This document shows positions 26,115-36,233 of a DNA stretch of 64,000 nucleotides, piece after piece. The notes under the pieces are model-generated. The model was not told the origin of the DNA. It made no database searches and saw only the letters and a program-made list of their open reading frames with translations. Each line of letters opens with the position of its first letter. The stretch's first letter is position 1. A program made the position numbers and the translations under genes. The stretch comes from Polaromonas sp. (GTDB lineage: Bacteria > Pseudomonadota > Gammaproteobacteria > Burkholderiales > Burkholderiaceae_C), in contig NZ_JABBPC010000018.1 in the NCBI RefSeq assembly GCF_012927485.1, positions 1-64,000 of the forward strand, given 5' to 3'.

Positions 26115-27404
26115 ATGCGTGCTGCTCTTTGGTTTCTGGCCTTGTTTGGCGTGGCGGTCGCGGTGGCCCTGTTTGCGGGCAACAACCAGGCCGTGGTCAG
26201 CATCTTCTGGCCACCCCACCGGGTCGATATTTCGTTCAACCTGATGGTGCTGCTGCTGGCGGGGCTGTTCCTGCTGATGTACCTGGCCTTGCGCGCTATT
26301 TCGGCCGTATTCTCCTTGCCGGCAGAAGCCCAGCGCTGGCGCGCCCAACAAAAAGAGCGCGCCATGTACGGTGCGCTCATGGACGCGCTGGCGCACTTGC
26401 TGGCCGGGCGTTACATCCGTTCAGCCAAGTCGGCCCAAAACGCGCTGGCTCAGGAAAAAAGTCTCGGGGTGTCCGCCGATCAATCTGGTCTTGCAACCGG
26501 TCATAGTGAGAGCCGCGCCAGCCAATTGCGTTCGCTGGCGCACCTGCTGGCGGCTCAAAGCGCGCAATCGCTGCAAAACAAGGCGCTGCGGGACCAGCAC
26601 CTGCAATTGGCGCTTCAGAGTTCGGCCCAGCGGAATGCGCAGGAGGCGCGTGAGGGCGTACAGTTTCGCGCGGCGCGCTGGGCGCTGGATGATCGGGACG
26701 CGGGTGCGGCACTCGATTGGCTGGCCCAATTGCCGCAAGGCGCTGCGCGGCGCACGCTCGCGCTGCGCATGAAGCTACGCGCCGCTCAGCAGGCCCGGCA
26801 AACCGCCCAGGCGCTGGAAACCGCACGCCTGCTGGCGAAGCACCGCGCCTTTTCTCAGACCGCTGCGCAGAGCATTGTGCGCGGCTTGGTGCTGGAGTTG
26901 CTCAATGAGGCGCATGACCCGGCGCAACTGCAGCAGGCTTGGCGCTCGCTGGACGAAAATGAACGCGCCATGCCCGAGCTGGTGGTGCATGCGGCATCGC
27001 GCCTGATGGCGCTTCACGGCGATGCCGAGCTCGCCCGTTCGTGGTTGCTGAAGGTTTGGGACCAGACAATGCAGCCTGGTTATAGCTTGGGCGATAACTT
27101 GGGCATCAAGCTGATCACCGTGCTGGAGGCCAGCCTCGATTCCTTGGATGCCGCCTGGCTGGCCCGAATTGAAACGGCTCAGCTCAACCGTCCGCGTGAT
27201 GCCAACCTCCAGTATCTGGCCGGCATGGCCTGTCTGAGTCGTCAGTTGTGGGGCAAAGCCCGCCAGCTCCTGTCGCAAGCCGCACCGGCTTTGCAGGATA
27301 CAACGCTACGCCGCAATGCTTGGCGAGCCCTGGCGGCCTTGGCCGAGCAGCGCGAGGATGAAGCGGCCGCCGCGCAAGCGTACAAGCAGGCCGCGCAGGT
27401 ATGA
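26115..27404 (+). CDS. hemY: HemY-like TPR membrane protein
   Basis: 429 residues. Two N-terminal membrane segments (about 5-22 and 38-62) form the HemY_N domain (MRAALWFLALFGVAVAVAL), with HRVDISFNLMVLLL between them. The remainder is helical with TPR-type repeats (ALDWLAQLPQGAARRTLALR; NLQYLAGMACLSRQLWGKAR). Bacterial HemY of this type is not protoporphyrinogen oxidase; it is a tetrapyrrole-operon protein of unclear function. Last gene of the hem operon, followed by a terminator at 27583-27610. Confidence 0.9.
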   Translation: MRAALWFLALFGVAVAVALFAGNNQAVVSIFWPPHRVDISFNLMVLLLAGLFLLMYLALRAISAVFSLPAEAQRWRAQQKERAMYGALMDALAHLLAGRYIRSAKSAQNALAQEKSLGVSADQSGLATGHSESRASQLRSLAHLLAAQSAQSLQNKALRDQHLQLALQSSAQRNAQEAREGVQFRAARWALDDRDAGAALDWLAQLPQGAARRTLALRMKLRAAQQARQTAQALETARLLAKHRAFSQTAAQSIVRGLVLELLNEAHDPAQLQQAWRSLDENERAMPELVVHAASRLMALHGDAELARSWLLKVWDQTMQPGYSLGDNLGIKLITVLEASLDSLDAAWLARIETAQLNRPRDANLQYLAGMACLSRQLWGKARQLLSQAAPALQDTTLRRNAWRALAALAEQREDEAAAAQAYKQAAQV

Positions 27405-27582
27405 CCGCAGTGCGCCTTTAGTCTCAGCACGGGCTTAAACAACTTCAAATTCCCGACCAAAAGTTACGTCGGTAGGCTTGGTTTTCCCTTTCACCTCCCA
27501 TTCCTACAGGGTTCTTTGCAGGCGCTGGCTATGCCTCACTCGGGAACAAAGGACGTCGGCGCGCGAAATCGGCCATGGCCAC

Positions 27583-27610
27583 AAAAAAAGGCCTGCAAAG
27601 GCCTTTTTTT
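27583..27610. terminator. bidirectional terminator between hemY and rne
   Basis: Seven A's and GGCC, loop TGCAAA, then GGCC and seven T's. It sits between two convergent genes (hemY on plus, rne on minus) and can serve both strands. Confidence 0.9.
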
Positions 27611-27637
27611 ACGGAGGACGCTACTTCTTTCCGGGAA

Positions 27638-30600
27638 TCAATCTGCCAATTTTTCAAACGGCAGCGGCATGGTGCTCAAATCACGCTTGGTTTCAACCAG
27701 CACCAGCGGAGCTTCGTCCGATACCACCCGTGGAGCGCGAAGGCGTGGCACCTGAACAGGCTTGACTTCCGCGGCCATGGCGGCTTTCGCCTCGGCAATC
27801 TTGGTCGCGTCAGAATTGATCCACTGGAGACCTGAACCCTGGGCAACCTGCGCTAAATCCTGCAAGGACAGGTCGTAGGATTGAACCTTGGGCAGTGCAA
27901 TGACCGTCGATACGGAAGTCGCCGCTTGCGTTGGAGCAGGCGCCGGCGCAGCGGCGGGCAGTGATGTTGCGTATGCTGGTGGCGCTGCAGTTGCTATTGA
28001 TTCAGTAGCAGATGGAGCCCTCTCCTGAGGAGCTTTAGCCGGATTCGACTCCAAGGCTTCCGAATTAGCGGAAGCACCGGAGCCGTCAGCCGGCGTTTCG
28101 ATGCGCTCGCCCCGTTCGCGGCGGTCGCGGCCATAGCGGTCGCGGCTGCGACGTTCGCGAGGCTGGCGGTCTGGACTCTCTTCCTGTCCTTCGGTGCGAC
28201 CTTGCAGGTCCCTGGATGAAGCGGGGACAACCGGATTGCCGGCCTCATCCAAAACCGCTACGACTGCAGGGTGAGCGGCATCAAAGCTGTCAGTGCGAGT
28301 GCTTGCGACGGGCGGTGTATTGCCATCCGTGCGATCGTTGCGCTGATCGTTGCGTCGTCCGTTGCGCTCGCCACCGCGTTCACGTCGGCCATCGCCGCGC
28401 CCATCTTGCTGGCGTTCGCCGTCACGGCCCATTTCCTGAGCGGCTCTCTGGGTGGGTCGGTCCTGGCGCTGTCCAGTCGCTTCGCCACTTGCGGCTGCTG
28501 CCATCGCGGCCTGGTTGGCCAGCGCGAGATCCTGCTCGACGGCATCGCGCGGGATGCGGTCACCCCGCTCACGGCGATTGCGGTCACCCCGTTCACGCCC
28601 TTCACGGCCGTCGTTGCGAGGTTGTTCGTCGTTGCGGCCTTCCTGGCGATTTTCGCTAACCGGACGTTCCTGGCGATCCGGGCGGCCTCCTTCGACACGT
28701 CCTTCGGGATTGCGCTCACGGCGTTCGCCAGTTCGGCCGTCGTTGCGATTTTCGCTGCGACCTTCGGCGCTGCCTTCAACCCGGTTTTCAGGCCGCCCAT
28801 CACCGCGGCCACGGCCGCCGCGACGTCCATCCCGGCCACCGCGCTCTGAACGCTCGCCGCGCTCCGGCCGCTCGCTGCGTCCATCAGGGCGTCCGTCGGG
28901 GCGGGCGTCACGTCGTCCTTCGCCGCGCTCGCTGGTTGGGACTTCCTTGACCGCCGGTGCCACAGCGGGTGTTTCCGTACCGCTAAACAGGCTCTTCAAC
29001 CAGCTGAACATTCCTTTTTCAGCAGCTGCCGGTGTACGAGCGGATGAGGGGGTCTCGGGGCGTGGAACTGCTCGGGGTGCAGCAACGGGCTGCGCCTGCG
29101 GCCTAGGCTGAGCTGCAGGGGCGGGTGCGTCGGGCAACACGCCCTTGATGATCGGTTCCTGCTTGTTGTGCTTTTCCTGGCTGCGGCGCGTCACCGTCGT
29201 CGGATCCTCAATTTCTTCGGCCAGCTTGTAGCTGGCTTCAATATTGTCCAGGCGCGGGTCATCGTGCTTCAGTCGCTCAAGGCGGTAGTTGGGCGTTTCC
29301 AGGGTCTTGTTGGGCACCAGCAAGACGTTGATGCGTTGTTTGAGCTCGATCTTGGCGATTTCAGATCGCTTTTCGTTCAGCAGAAATGACGCCACGTCGA
29401 CAGGCACCTGGCACAGCACGGAAGCGGTACTGTCCTTCAAGGATTCTTCCTGAATGATGCGAAGAATCTGCAGCGCGGAGCTTTCAGTGTCGCGGATATG
29501 GCCGGAGCCGCCGCAACGTGGGCAGGGGATCGAAGCGCCTTCATTCAGTGCCGGGCGCAGGCGCTGGCGGCTCATTTCCATCAGACCGAATTTACTGATG
29601 GTGCCGAACTGTACGCGTGCCCGGTCTTGCCGCAGGGCGTCGCGCAAGCGGTTTTCAACATCGCGGCGGTTGCGCGACTCTTCCATGTCAATAAAGTCGA
29701 TCACGATCAGGCCACCCAAATCGCGAAGACGCATCTGGCGAGCCACTTCATCGGCGGCTTCCAGGTTGGTGCGAGTGGCCGTTTCCTCGATGTCGCCGCC
29801 TTTGATCGCGCGGGCCGAGTTGACGTCGACCGATACGAGCGCTTCGGTGTGGTCAATCACAATTGCTCCGCCGGAAGGCAGTTGCACGGTACGTGCGTAG
29901 GCCGACTCAATCTGGTGCTCGATCTGGAAGCGGCTAAACAGTGGCGCGTCGTCCCGGTAGCGCTTCACGCGGTGCTCGTGCTCAGGCATCACATGGGCCA
30001 TAAACTGGCGCGCTTGTTCGTACACATCGTCGGTGTCAAACAGGATATCGCCGATGTCGCTGTTGAAGTAATCGCGGATCGCGCGGATGACCAGGCTGGA
30101 TTCCTGGTAAATCAGGAATGCGCCTTTACCGCCTTTGCCCGCGCCGTCAATCGCGGTCCAGAGCTTTAGCAGGTAGTTCAGGTCCCACTGCAATTCGGGT
30201 GCGCTTCGGCCAATGCCGGCGGTGCGCGCGATGATGCTCATGCCGCCCGGGTATTCGAGTTGGTCAAGAGCTTCCTTGAGCTCCGCGCGGTCCTCGCCTT
30301 CGATGCGGCGCGACACACCGCCGCCACGGGGGTTGTTGGGCATCAGCACTACATATCGACCGGCCAGAGACACAAAGGTCGTCAGGGCCGCGCCTTTATT
30401 TCCGCGCTCTTCTTTTTCGACCTGTACCAGCAGTTCCTGACCTTCTTTGATCACATCGCTGATGCGCGCCTGGCTGACCGGTACGCCTTGCGCAAAGTAT
30501 TGTTTGGAAATTTCCTTGAAGGGCAGAAAACCATGGCGGTCTTCGCCGTAATCGACAAAACAGGCTTCCAGCGAAGGTTCGACGCGGGTAACGACGGCCT

Positions 30601-30727
30601 TGTAAATATTGCCTTTGCGTTGCTCACGCCCTTCAATTTCAATTTCGTAGTCGAGGAGTTTTTGTCCGTCAACAATCGCCAGCCGGCGTTCTTCGGCCTG
30701 TGTGGCATTTACCAGCATCCGTTTCAT
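27638..30727 (-). CDS. rne: ribonuclease E
   Basis: 1,029-residue endoribonuclease that starts mRNA decay and matures rRNA and tRNA. The catalytic half contains an S1 domain (~36-119), a 5' sensor/RNase H-like region, and the DNase I-like part with catalytic Asp301 (SVDVNSARA) and Asp344 (IVIDFIDME); the zinc link CPRCGGSG is at 402-408. From about 520 the protein is disordered, with a highly repetitive Arg/Gly/Glu/Asp tract (~625-830) and an Ala/Pro-rich end, the scaffold that would bind RNA and degradosome partners. The ATG at 30727 has AAAGGAAAAG upstream. The RG tract gives long spurious open frames on the other strand. Confidence 0.96.
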   Translation of the reverse strand: MKRMLVNATQAEERRLAIVDGQKLLDYEIEIEGREQRKGNIYKAVVTRVEPSLEACFVDYGEDRHGFLPFKEISKQYFAQGVPVSQARISDVIKEGQELLVQVEKEERGNKGAALTTFVSLAGRYVVLMPNNPRGGGVSRRIEGEDRAELKEALDQLEYPGGMSIIARTAGIGRSAPELQWDLNYLLKLWTAIDGAGKGGKGAFLIYQESSLVIRAIRDYFNSDIGDILFDTDDVYEQARQFMAHVMPEHEHRVKRYRDDAPLFSRFQIEHQIESAYARTVQLPSGGAIVIDHTEALVSVDVNSARAIKGGDIEETATRTNLEAADEVARQMRLRDLGGLIVIDFIDMEESRNRRDVENRLRDALRQDRARVQFGTISKFGLMEMSRQRLRPALNEGASIPCPRCGGSGHIRDTESSALQILRIIQEESLKDSTASVLCQVPVDVASFLLNEKRSEIAKIELKQRINVLLVPNKTLETPNYRLERLKHDDPRLDNIEASYKLAEEIEDPTTVTRRSQEKHNKQEPIIKGVLPDAPAPAAQPRPQAQPVAAPRAVPRPETPSSARTPAAAEKGMFSWLKSLFSGTETPAVAPAVKEVPTSERGEGRRDARPDGRPDGRSERPERGERSERGGRDGRRGGRGRGDGRPENRVEGSAEGRSENRNDGRTGERRERNPEGRVEGGRPDRQERPVSENRQEGRNDEQPRNDGREGRERGDRNRRERGDRIPRDAVEQDLALANQAAMAAAASGEATGQRQDRPTQRAAQEMGRDGERQQDGRGDGRRERGGERNGRRNDQRNDRTDGNTPPVASTRTDSFDAAHPAVVAVLDEAGNPVVPASSRDLQGRTEGQEESPDRQPRERRSRDRYGRDRRERGERIETPADGSGASANSEALESNPAKAPQERAPSATESIATAAPPAYATSLPAAAPAPAPTQAATSVSTVIALPKVQSYDLSLQDLAQVAQGSGLQWINSDATKIAEAKAAMAAEVKPVQVPRLRAPRVVSDEAPLVLVETKRDLSTMPLPFEKLAD

Positions 30728-31354
30728 GGTGCTTTTCCTTTATCGTTCTTCATTCTGATGGTTCGACCCGTCTCTTGGACGTTTCGAAGCATCGCATGCC
30801 CAAAATGAACCAACGATGCCAGAGTGGACGCAGTGCGAACGTGGGGAATTGCCGGAGAGCTTTTGACAGCACCGAGGCCAACTGAAAAATCAGTCAGCTA
30901 AGTGGTCTGGGCGTTGGCGCGTGGATGGAGTGAGCAGGGGTCCGACAGATAATTGCTACCAAGAAGATAGCTTCATATGCCTTCTGTACAAGATCTACAA
31001 GCTGATTTCTGCCCAAACCGAGGGCCAAAAGGCGCCGGTGGCATATGAAAATCAGACTGACCAGTGTTGTCATCAGAAGGCTACCCGTTGAAGGACTTGA
31101 ACTCAGCTGGATCCGCATGCAGCCCTTCGTGAGGGACTTGGGCTGCACACATGGTATTCCGTAGTTGTATTCGCAAAACGTCGACTCGTCTGCCGTGCAA
31201 TATGCTCGCCGCGAGGTGTCTGGCACCCGTCGCTTGCGCGCCATTGTCAGCATTGGCATCGACCTTCCAGCGAGGCTGTTTGTGGCCTTTTTAGGGGCTT
31301 GGGATTGGCGTGGATTAAACTCCAAGCAAATCAACTACTTACAGCTTATCGCTA
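30728..31354. other. long non-coding region between divergent rne and rluC
   Basis: About 630 bases with no convincing gene. Short frames exist on both strands, but none has a ribosome site or family resemblance. It must hold the rne promoter and 5' leader; in E. coli the rne leader is long and is the target of RNase E autoregulation, so a leader of a few hundred bases is plausible here too. The rluC promoter lies at the right end. No clear -35/-10 pair stands out. Confidence 0.6.
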
Positions 31355-32512
31355 GTGAAACACATTATAGGGGCAGCTTCAAGCAAGGTAAAACGAACGG
31401 TTAAAGCGCCCTTCCAGACCGCCATGCCCCAACGCCAAGCCAAGCCCGATCTTGAAATTCCTGTTGACGTAGCGAAGGCCGCTCCACAGGCGACCTTGGT
31501 GACGGTGGACGAGGATTACGCGGGGCAACGGCTCGACAATTTTCTGATTCGCCAGCTCAAGGGCGTGCCTAAAACCCATGTTTACCGCATCATCCGCAGT
31601 GGCGAAGTGCGGATCAACAAGGGCAGAGCGCAGGCTGACACCCGTCTGAAAACAGGGGATATCGTGCGCCTACCGCCTGTTCGGACCTCGGAGCGGGCTG
31701 AACAAAAAGCCCAGGCTATGGCCGAAGAGGTGGCCCGGCACGGTGCCAGTTCCACCGTCGGCGGTTATGCGCCCTCGCGTGAATTTCCGGTTCTTTTCGA
31801 AGACGACTTTCTGCTGGCCATTGACAAACCGGCGGGTGTTGCGGTGCACGGCGGCAGCGGCGTGAGCTTTGGAGTGATAGAGCAACTGCGCATGGCGCGG
31901 CCCGAGGCTGATTTTTTGGAGCTGGTGCACCGGCTGGATCGCGACACCAGCGGCATTTTGCTGATTGCCAAACGACGTATGGCCCTAAAATTACTGCAAG
32001 AGCAGTTCAGGGAGCGCGAAACCGATAAGGTTTATCTGGCGCTGGTGAGTGGCAATTGGCCGGCCAATCACCGTGTCATCGACCAGGCGCTGCACAAATA
32101 CCTGCTGCCTGACGGCGAGCGTCGCGTGAAGGTGGTCGCCAGCGATCATCCCGACGGGATGAGGTCGGTCACCTTGATCAAGGTGAAGGCTGCCATTGCG
32201 GCCAATCCTGCCGCACCATCGACGCCATTTACATTGCTGGAAGTGACCATCAAGACCGGCCGCACGCACCAGATTCGAGTGCACTTGGCCAGCGAAGGAC
32301 ATCCGATTGCCGGAGACGATAAATACGGCGACTTTGAACTGAATCGGGCGCTACAAAAATCCGGCGCTGGTGGGCCCTCGTTGAAACGTATGTTTTTGCA
32401 TGCCGCGAGTCTGAAATTCAGTCATCCCAAGACGCGAAAAGCCATTCATCTGGAGGCGAGATTGCCCGAAGAGCTGCAGCAGTTTTTACCCGCTCGACCT
32501 GTGAAGGACTGA
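31355..32512 (+). CDS. rluC: 23S rRNA pseudouridine synthase C
   Basis: 385 residues. It isomerises specific uridines of 23S rRNA (positions 955, 2504 and 2580 in E. coli). An S4 RNA-binding domain (~55-110, GQRLDNFLIRQLKGVPKTHVYRI) precedes the RluA-type catalytic domain; the motif HRLDRDTSG carries the catalytic Asp195, and GRTHQIRVHL is also present. The GTG at 31355 lacks a ribosome site; the ATG at 31424 (MPQRQAKP) is an alternative start. It stands divergent from rne, the usual proteobacterial arrangement. Confidence 0.92.
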   Translation: MKHIIGAASSKVKRTVKAPFQTAMPQRQAKPDLEIPVDVAKAAPQATLVTVDEDYAGQRLDNFLIRQLKGVPKTHVYRIIRSGEVRINKGRAQADTRLKTGDIVRLPPVRTSERAEQKAQAMAEEVARHGASSTVGGYAPSREFPVLFEDDFLLAIDKPAGVAVHGGSGVSFGVIEQLRMARPEADFLELVHRLDRDTSGILLIAKRRMALKLLQEQFRERETDKVYLALVSGNWPANHRVIDQALHKYLLPDGERRVKVVASDHPDGMRSVTLIKVKAAIAANPAAPSTPFTLLEVTIKTGRTHQIRVHLASEGHPIAGDDKYGDFELNRALQKSGAGGPSLKRMFLHAASLKFSHPKTRKAIHLEARLPEELQQFLPARPVKD

Positions 32513-32567
32513 GAAATCGCGACGACTGCGCCCGGCAGCGTTTGGCCGGGCCAGCGACAATACCGGG

Positions 32568-33227
32568 ATGAAACTTAGAAATTTCGACCTGATTGCATTC
32601 GACTGGGACGGTACGCTGTACGATTCCACCAAAATTATCGCGCGCTGCATCCAGGCTGCGGTGCGTGACGTGGGTGGTACGGTCCCTAACGACGAGGCGG
32701 CAGGCTACGTGATCGGCCTGGGTCTGATGCAGGCATTGGCCCATGCCGCGCCCGATGTACCGCCCGAAAAATATCCGGAACTGGGCCTGCGCTATCGTCA
32801 CCACTATGCCGCTCACGCCAACGACCTGAGCCTCTTCGAGGGCGTTTTGCCTTTGCTTGATGGGCTAAGGGCGCGCGGCCATCTGTTGGCTGTGGCGACC
32901 GGAAAATCAAGGCTTGGGCTGGACGAAGCGCTTCAAAGCGTTGAACTCAAGGGTGTTTTTGACGCCTCCCGCACCGCCGATGAGACGGCCGGAAAGCCGG
33001 ATCCGCGCATGCTTCACGAGCTGATGGCGCAGCTTGATGTTCCGCCCGAACGGGTCTTGATGGTGGGAGACACCACGCACGATCTTCAGATGGCCCTCAA
33101 TGCGGCCTGCGCCAGCGTCGGGGTGAGCTACGGTGCGCATCAGCCGGACGCTTTTGTGGCCTTTGGCCCGCGCCATGTCGCGCACTCGGTGCAGGGTCTG
33201 CACGACTGGCTTCTCGCCCACGGTTAG
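32568..33227 (+). CDS. HAD-family hydrolase (phosphoglycolate phosphatase-like)
   Basis: 219 residues, HAD superfamily with a helical cap. Motif I FDWDGTLYDS (nucleophile Asp12, acid Asp14), motif II VATGKS, Lys in GKPDPRM and motif IV GDTTHDLQMA are all present. Family members remove phosphate from small phosphorylated metabolites; the closest named group is Gph, but the substrate is not determined. It lies 55 bases after rluC on the same strand and probably in the same transcript. Confidence 0.9.
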   Translation: MKLRNFDLIAFDWDGTLYDSTKIIARCIQAAVRDVGGTVPNDEAAGYVIGLGLMQALAHAAPDVPPEKYPELGLRYRHHYAAHANDLSLFEGVLPLLDGLRARGHLLAVATGKSRLGLDEALQSVELKGVFDASRTADETAGKPDPRMLHELMAQLDVPPERVLMVGDTTHDLQMALNAACASVGVSYGAHQPDAFVAFGPRHVAHSVQGLHDWLLAHG

Positions 33228-33260
33228 CGCGCAGCGCCTTACCTGACTTTTAATCCACCG

Positions 33261-33626
33261 ATGAACCAGTTGTTGCCCCTTTGCAATTCCAGTGATCTGC
33301 TGGAGGGCGGCCAGGCAGTGCCGTTTGATCTCAACTATGCCGGCGAGACCTGTCGGGCCTTTGCAATCCGTTATGAAGGTTTGCCCCATGCTTACTTGAA
33401 CCGCTGCACGCATGTGGCGATGGAGTTGGACTGGCAGCCTAACCGGGTTTTTGACGACAGTGGCCAGTGGCTGTTGTGCGCCAGCCATGGCGCGGTGTAC
33501 CAGCCCGAGACCGGCCAATGCGCAGGTGGCCCGTGCCATGGCGGACTGGTCAAAATAATGCTTTCAGAAAGTTGCGGAATTGTTTATTGGCATTCCGCTT
33601 ACAACCTCAAGCCAGTACAGTTCTAA
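33261..33626 (+). CDS. Rieske [2Fe-2S] domain protein
   Basis: 121 residues forming a single Rieske domain. The cluster ligands are Cys49-x-His51 (NRCTHVAME) and Cys73-x2-His76 (LLCASHGAVY), followed by GQCAGGPCHG. No signal peptide or membrane helix is seen, so it is a cytoplasmic ferredoxin-like protein. Its redox partner is unknown. The gene sits between the HAD phosphatase and the SppA-type peptidase, a linkage that suggests co-transcription rather than shared chemistry. Confidence 0.9.
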   Translation: MNQLLPLCNSSDLLEGGQAVPFDLNYAGETCRAFAIRYEGLPHAYLNRCTHVAMELDWQPNRVFDDSGQWLLCASHGAVYQPETGQCAGGPCHGGLVKIMLSESCGIVYWHSAYNLKPVQF

Positions 33627-33647
33627 TACTTCTCTAAACTAGCGACT

Positions 33648-34694
33648 ATGAACGATTCAAACCGCCCCGGCAACACCGACCCTTCTTTTGATCCGCCACA
33701 CGATCCAGGCCATCCAAATCAGCCTGTCTCCCGTTCTCAAAAATCGGATGGAATTGACCCGTCGGCCGCTCCGGGTTGGGAGCGGGCGGCGCTAGAGAAG
33801 CTGGCGTTTGCATCGCTCAGCGAACAGAAAGCCTCGCGTCGCTGGAAAACATTTGTTCGCCTCTCTTGGCTGGCGTTCTTTGTAGTCCTGGTGTGGATTG
33901 GATTGCACCGCGGTGCGCCGGTCAGTGACGCGACCACCCCGCATACGGCGGTGGTGGAGATCAAAGGTGAAATCGCTGCCGGCGCTGACGCCAGTGCCGA
34001 GTTTGTGAATGCGGCGCTGCGTGCTGCGTTTGAAGACGAGGGTGCCAAGGCTATTGTGCTGCTGATCAACTCGCCTGGCGGTAGCCCGGTGCAGGCCGGC
34101 ATGATGAATGACGAAATCTTGCGCCTCAAGGCGAAATATAAAAAACCGGTTTACGCCGTGGTGGAAGAAACCTGCGCTTCAGCTGCGTACTACATCGCCG
34201 TGTCAGCTGACAAAATTTATGTAGACAAGGCGAGTATCGTTGGCAGCATTGGCGTGTTGATGGATGGTTTTGGATTTACGGGTTTGATGGAAAAGCTGGG
34301 CGTGGAGCGTCGGTTGCTGACCGCCGGTGAAAACAAGGGCTTTCTTGACCCCTTCAGCCCGCAAAGCGAGAAGCAGCGCGCCTTCGCGCAGAGCATGCTG
34401 GACCAGATTCACCAGCAGTTCATCGCAGTGGTCAAAGCCGGGCGTGGCAAGCGCTTGAAGGAAACGCCGGAGATGTTCAGTGGCCTCTTCTGGAGTGGTC
34501 AGCAGGCGGTGGAGCTGGGCTTGGCCGACCAACTAGGCAACTTGGACTACGTCGCGCGCGAAGTGGTCAAGGCCGAGGAAATCATCGATTACACGCGTCG
34601 CGAAAACGTGGCGGAGCGGCTGGCCAAAAAGTTTGGTGCCGCCATGGGGGAAGGTGCCGTGAAGGCTTTCAAGGCGATCCCTGCGATTCGATAA
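33648..34694 (+). CDS. sppA: signal peptide peptidase, S49 family (SppA type)
   Basis: 348 residues, the short single-domain form of SppA. A long polar N-terminus (~1-68) is followed by one membrane helix (about 70-87, VRLSWLAFFVVLVWIGL) and a periplasmic S49 protease domain. The nucleophile is Ser178 in ETCASAAYYIA and the general base Lys230 in AGENKGFLDPF; the LINSPGGSP loop precedes them. It degrades signal peptides left in the membrane. Expected to form a homo-oligomer, unlike the tandem-domain E. coli enzyme. Confidence 0.92.
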   Translation: MNDSNRPGNTDPSFDPPHDPGHPNQPVSRSQKSDGIDPSAAPGWERAALEKLAFASLSEQKASRRWKTFVRLSWLAFFVVLVWIGLHRGAPVSDATTPHTAVVEIKGEIAAGADASAEFVNAALRAAFEDEGAKAIVLLINSPGGSPVQAGMMNDEILRLKAKYKKPVYAVVEETCASAAYYIAVSADKIYVDKASIVGSIGVLMDGFGFTGLMEKLGVERRLLTAGENKGFLDPFSPQSEKQRAFAQSMLDQIHQQFIAVVKAGRGKRLKETPEMFSGLFWSGQQAVELGLADQLGNLDYVAREVVKAEEIIDYTRRENVAERLAKKFGAAMGEGAVKAFKAIPAIR

Positions 34695-34730
34695 GCGCTT
34701 GGGTGGGCGGCTCTCCACGCCGCTTTAAGC

Positions 34731-34767
34731 AGTCGCAAAAAAGTGTGGCGGGAGTTTTTTGCCGACT
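34731..34767. terminator. bidirectional terminator between sppA and the methylase gene
   Basis: AGTCG-CAAAAAA (34731-34742) pairs with TTTTTTG-CCGACT (34755-34767), leaving one bulged base and a 12-base loop. The A and T tracts inside the stem make it usable from either side, fitting two convergent genes. Confidence 0.6.
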
Positions 34768-34796
34768 TTTTGACTTCGACTGCGGCTGGATGCTCG

Positions 34797-35573
34797 TCAG
34801 CGGCCTATGGAAAAAACCGTGGGTAAGTCCAGCGCTGCGACCGGTTTACCCTGTTTCCAAGCACTCACCTGTGCGCTGCGCGACCACCCCGTGTCCATCG
34901 TCAGACCGCAACTTAGTGCCAGCCGGGTAGTTCCCTGCAGCGTTTGCAGCAGCGACTGGAAAAGGGCGGCATTGCGGTAGGGCGTTTCAATAAAGAGCTG
35001 TGTCTGACCGGTTTTGAGGACCAGCGACTCCAACTCACGGAGGCGCTGTGTCCGTCCGGCGGGGTCTTGCGGCAGATAGCCGACAAACGCGAAGCTCTGG
35101 CCGTTGAGACCGCTCGCGGCCAACGCCAGCATCAGCGACATAGGACCTGTCAGTGGCACCACCTGCAGACCGAGGTCATGGGCTGCGCGCACTACCGACG
35201 AGCCCGGGTCGGCAATGGCAGGCATACCCGCTTCGCTAACCAGACCCATGTCGCGGCCTTCTACCGCAGCCACGAGCAACGGTCGCGCGTCGAAGTTGCC
35301 GGTGTGGTCCCCCTTTTTATGAACTTCGCGCGGCAACTCTTGAATTTGCAACGTTTGCAGTGTGTGCGCCAAGGGCTGGAGCTCGTTTATGCGCTTCAAA
35401 TAAGCACGCGTACTTTTGGCGTTCTCGCAAATCCAGCAGGGCAACTGGGCGGCGATCTGCAACGTGCGCAAAGGCATCACATCCTGCAGAGGCGCTTGAA
35501 CCTTGCAGCCAAAATCAAGCGGGGCGGGTACCAGGTAGAGCTTGCCAAGCACCGCATTTGACGCTTCATTCAT
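34797..35573 (-). CDS. SAM-dependent methyltransferase, RsmI/tetrapyrrole-methylase family
   Basis: 258 residues of the TP_methylase fold, resembling RsmI (16S rRNA C1402 2'-O-methyltransferase). Visible motifs are the N-terminal LYLVPAPL, SEAGMPAIADPGSSVV (residues ~113-128), the LTGPMSLMLALAASGL loop and LFIETPYRN. RsmI proper usually has a glycine-rich start and a C-terminal extension; this shorter variant adjoining maf is a separate subgroup whose target is unknown. The start ATG overlaps the maf stop by 4 bases (ATGA). Confidence 0.85.
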   Translation of the reverse strand: MNEASNAVLGKLYLVPAPLDFGCKVQAPLQDVMPLRTLQIAAQLPCWICENAKSTRAYLKRINELQPLAHTLQTLQIQELPREVHKKGDHTGNFDARPLLVAAVEGRDMGLVSEAGMPAIADPGSSVVRAAHDLGLQVVPLTGPMSLMLALAASGLNGQSFAFVGYLPQDPAGRTQRLRELESLVLKTGQTQLFIETPYRNAALFQSLLQTLQGTTRLALSCGLTMDTGWSRSAQVSAWKQGKPVAALDLPTVFSIGR

Positions 35574-36208
35574 GATTGGACCTCGCGGTTGGCTAGAACG
35601 GCCACGCCGGCTGCCCGAATCATTCTGCAGGTACGAATCAGCGGTAGCCCGACCAGTGCTGTAGGGTCATCGCTGTCAATCGATTCCAGCAGTGCAATTC
35701 CCAAACCCTCGCTTTTGGCGCTGCCTGCGCAGTCATAGGGTTGCTCTGCACGCAGGTAGTTTTCAATCTCGTCATCAGTCAGATCGCGAAACCTCACTTT
35801 GACTGCGGCCAGACTGCTCTCCTCAAAACCGCTTTCCAGGCACACCACGGCTACTGCGGTTTGAAAAACCACGGTTTGCCCCCGCATCCTGCGCAATTGG
35901 GCGACTGCCCGTTCATGGGTACCCGGTTTGCCCAGCGACAGACCGTTCAGGTCTGCCACTTGGTCGGCTCCAATAACCACCGCATGCGGGGCGGAGTGAG
36001 CAACCGCCCGCGCCTTGCTCAGTGCCAGACGCGTGGCGAGCAGCCGGGGGGTTTCGCCGGGTAACGGGGTCTCGTTCACCTCGGGGGCGACCACGGTAAA
36101 CGGTACTCCGAGTCGCTGCAGCAGTTCGTGGCGATAGCGCGAGGTTGACCCCAGAATAAGTGGGCGGGTTCTTGGCGATACGTTTACCAATAAGGTGTCA
36201 GGATTCAT
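35570..36208 (-). CDS. maf: Maf-like nucleoside triphosphate pyrophosphatase
   Basis: 212 residues. Maf proteins hydrolyse non-canonical or methylated NTPs (YceF type: m7GTP) to monophosphates. Motifs: LGSTSRYRHELL at 20-31, EVNETPLPGETP, and VVIGADQVADLNG with the catalytic Asp. Its start abuts the divergently oriented yceD, the usual maf/yceD-rpmF neighbourhood. It begins a two-gene minus-strand operon with the methylase gene. Confidence 0.92.
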   Translation of the reverse strand: MNPDTLLVNVSPRTRPLILGSTSRYRHELLQRLGVPFTVVAPEVNETPLPGETPRLLATRLALSKARAVAHSAPHAVVIGADQVADLNGLSLGKPGTHERAVAQLRRMRGQTVVFQTAVAVVCLESGFEESSLAAVKVRFRDLTDDEIENYLRAEQPYDCAGSAKSEGLGIALLESIDSDDPTALVGLPLIRTCRMIRAAGVAVLANREVQS

Positions 36209-36233
36209 GCCTCGATTCTCTTACACTGCAAGG

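Noticed and set aside
28216-29111. Long plus-strand open frames opposite the rne tail
   Set aside because: They are antisense products of the repetitive RG-rich coding region, with low-complexity translations and no ribosome sites.
30757-30780. T-loop-like GGTTCGACCC suggesting a tRNA
   Set aside because: No cloverleaf arms or acceptor stem can be drawn around it.
30894-31334. 146-codon minus-strand frame between rne and rluC
   Set aside because: Amino-acid make-up is not protein-like, there is no ribosome site, and a plus-strand frame overlaps it; best left as non-coding.
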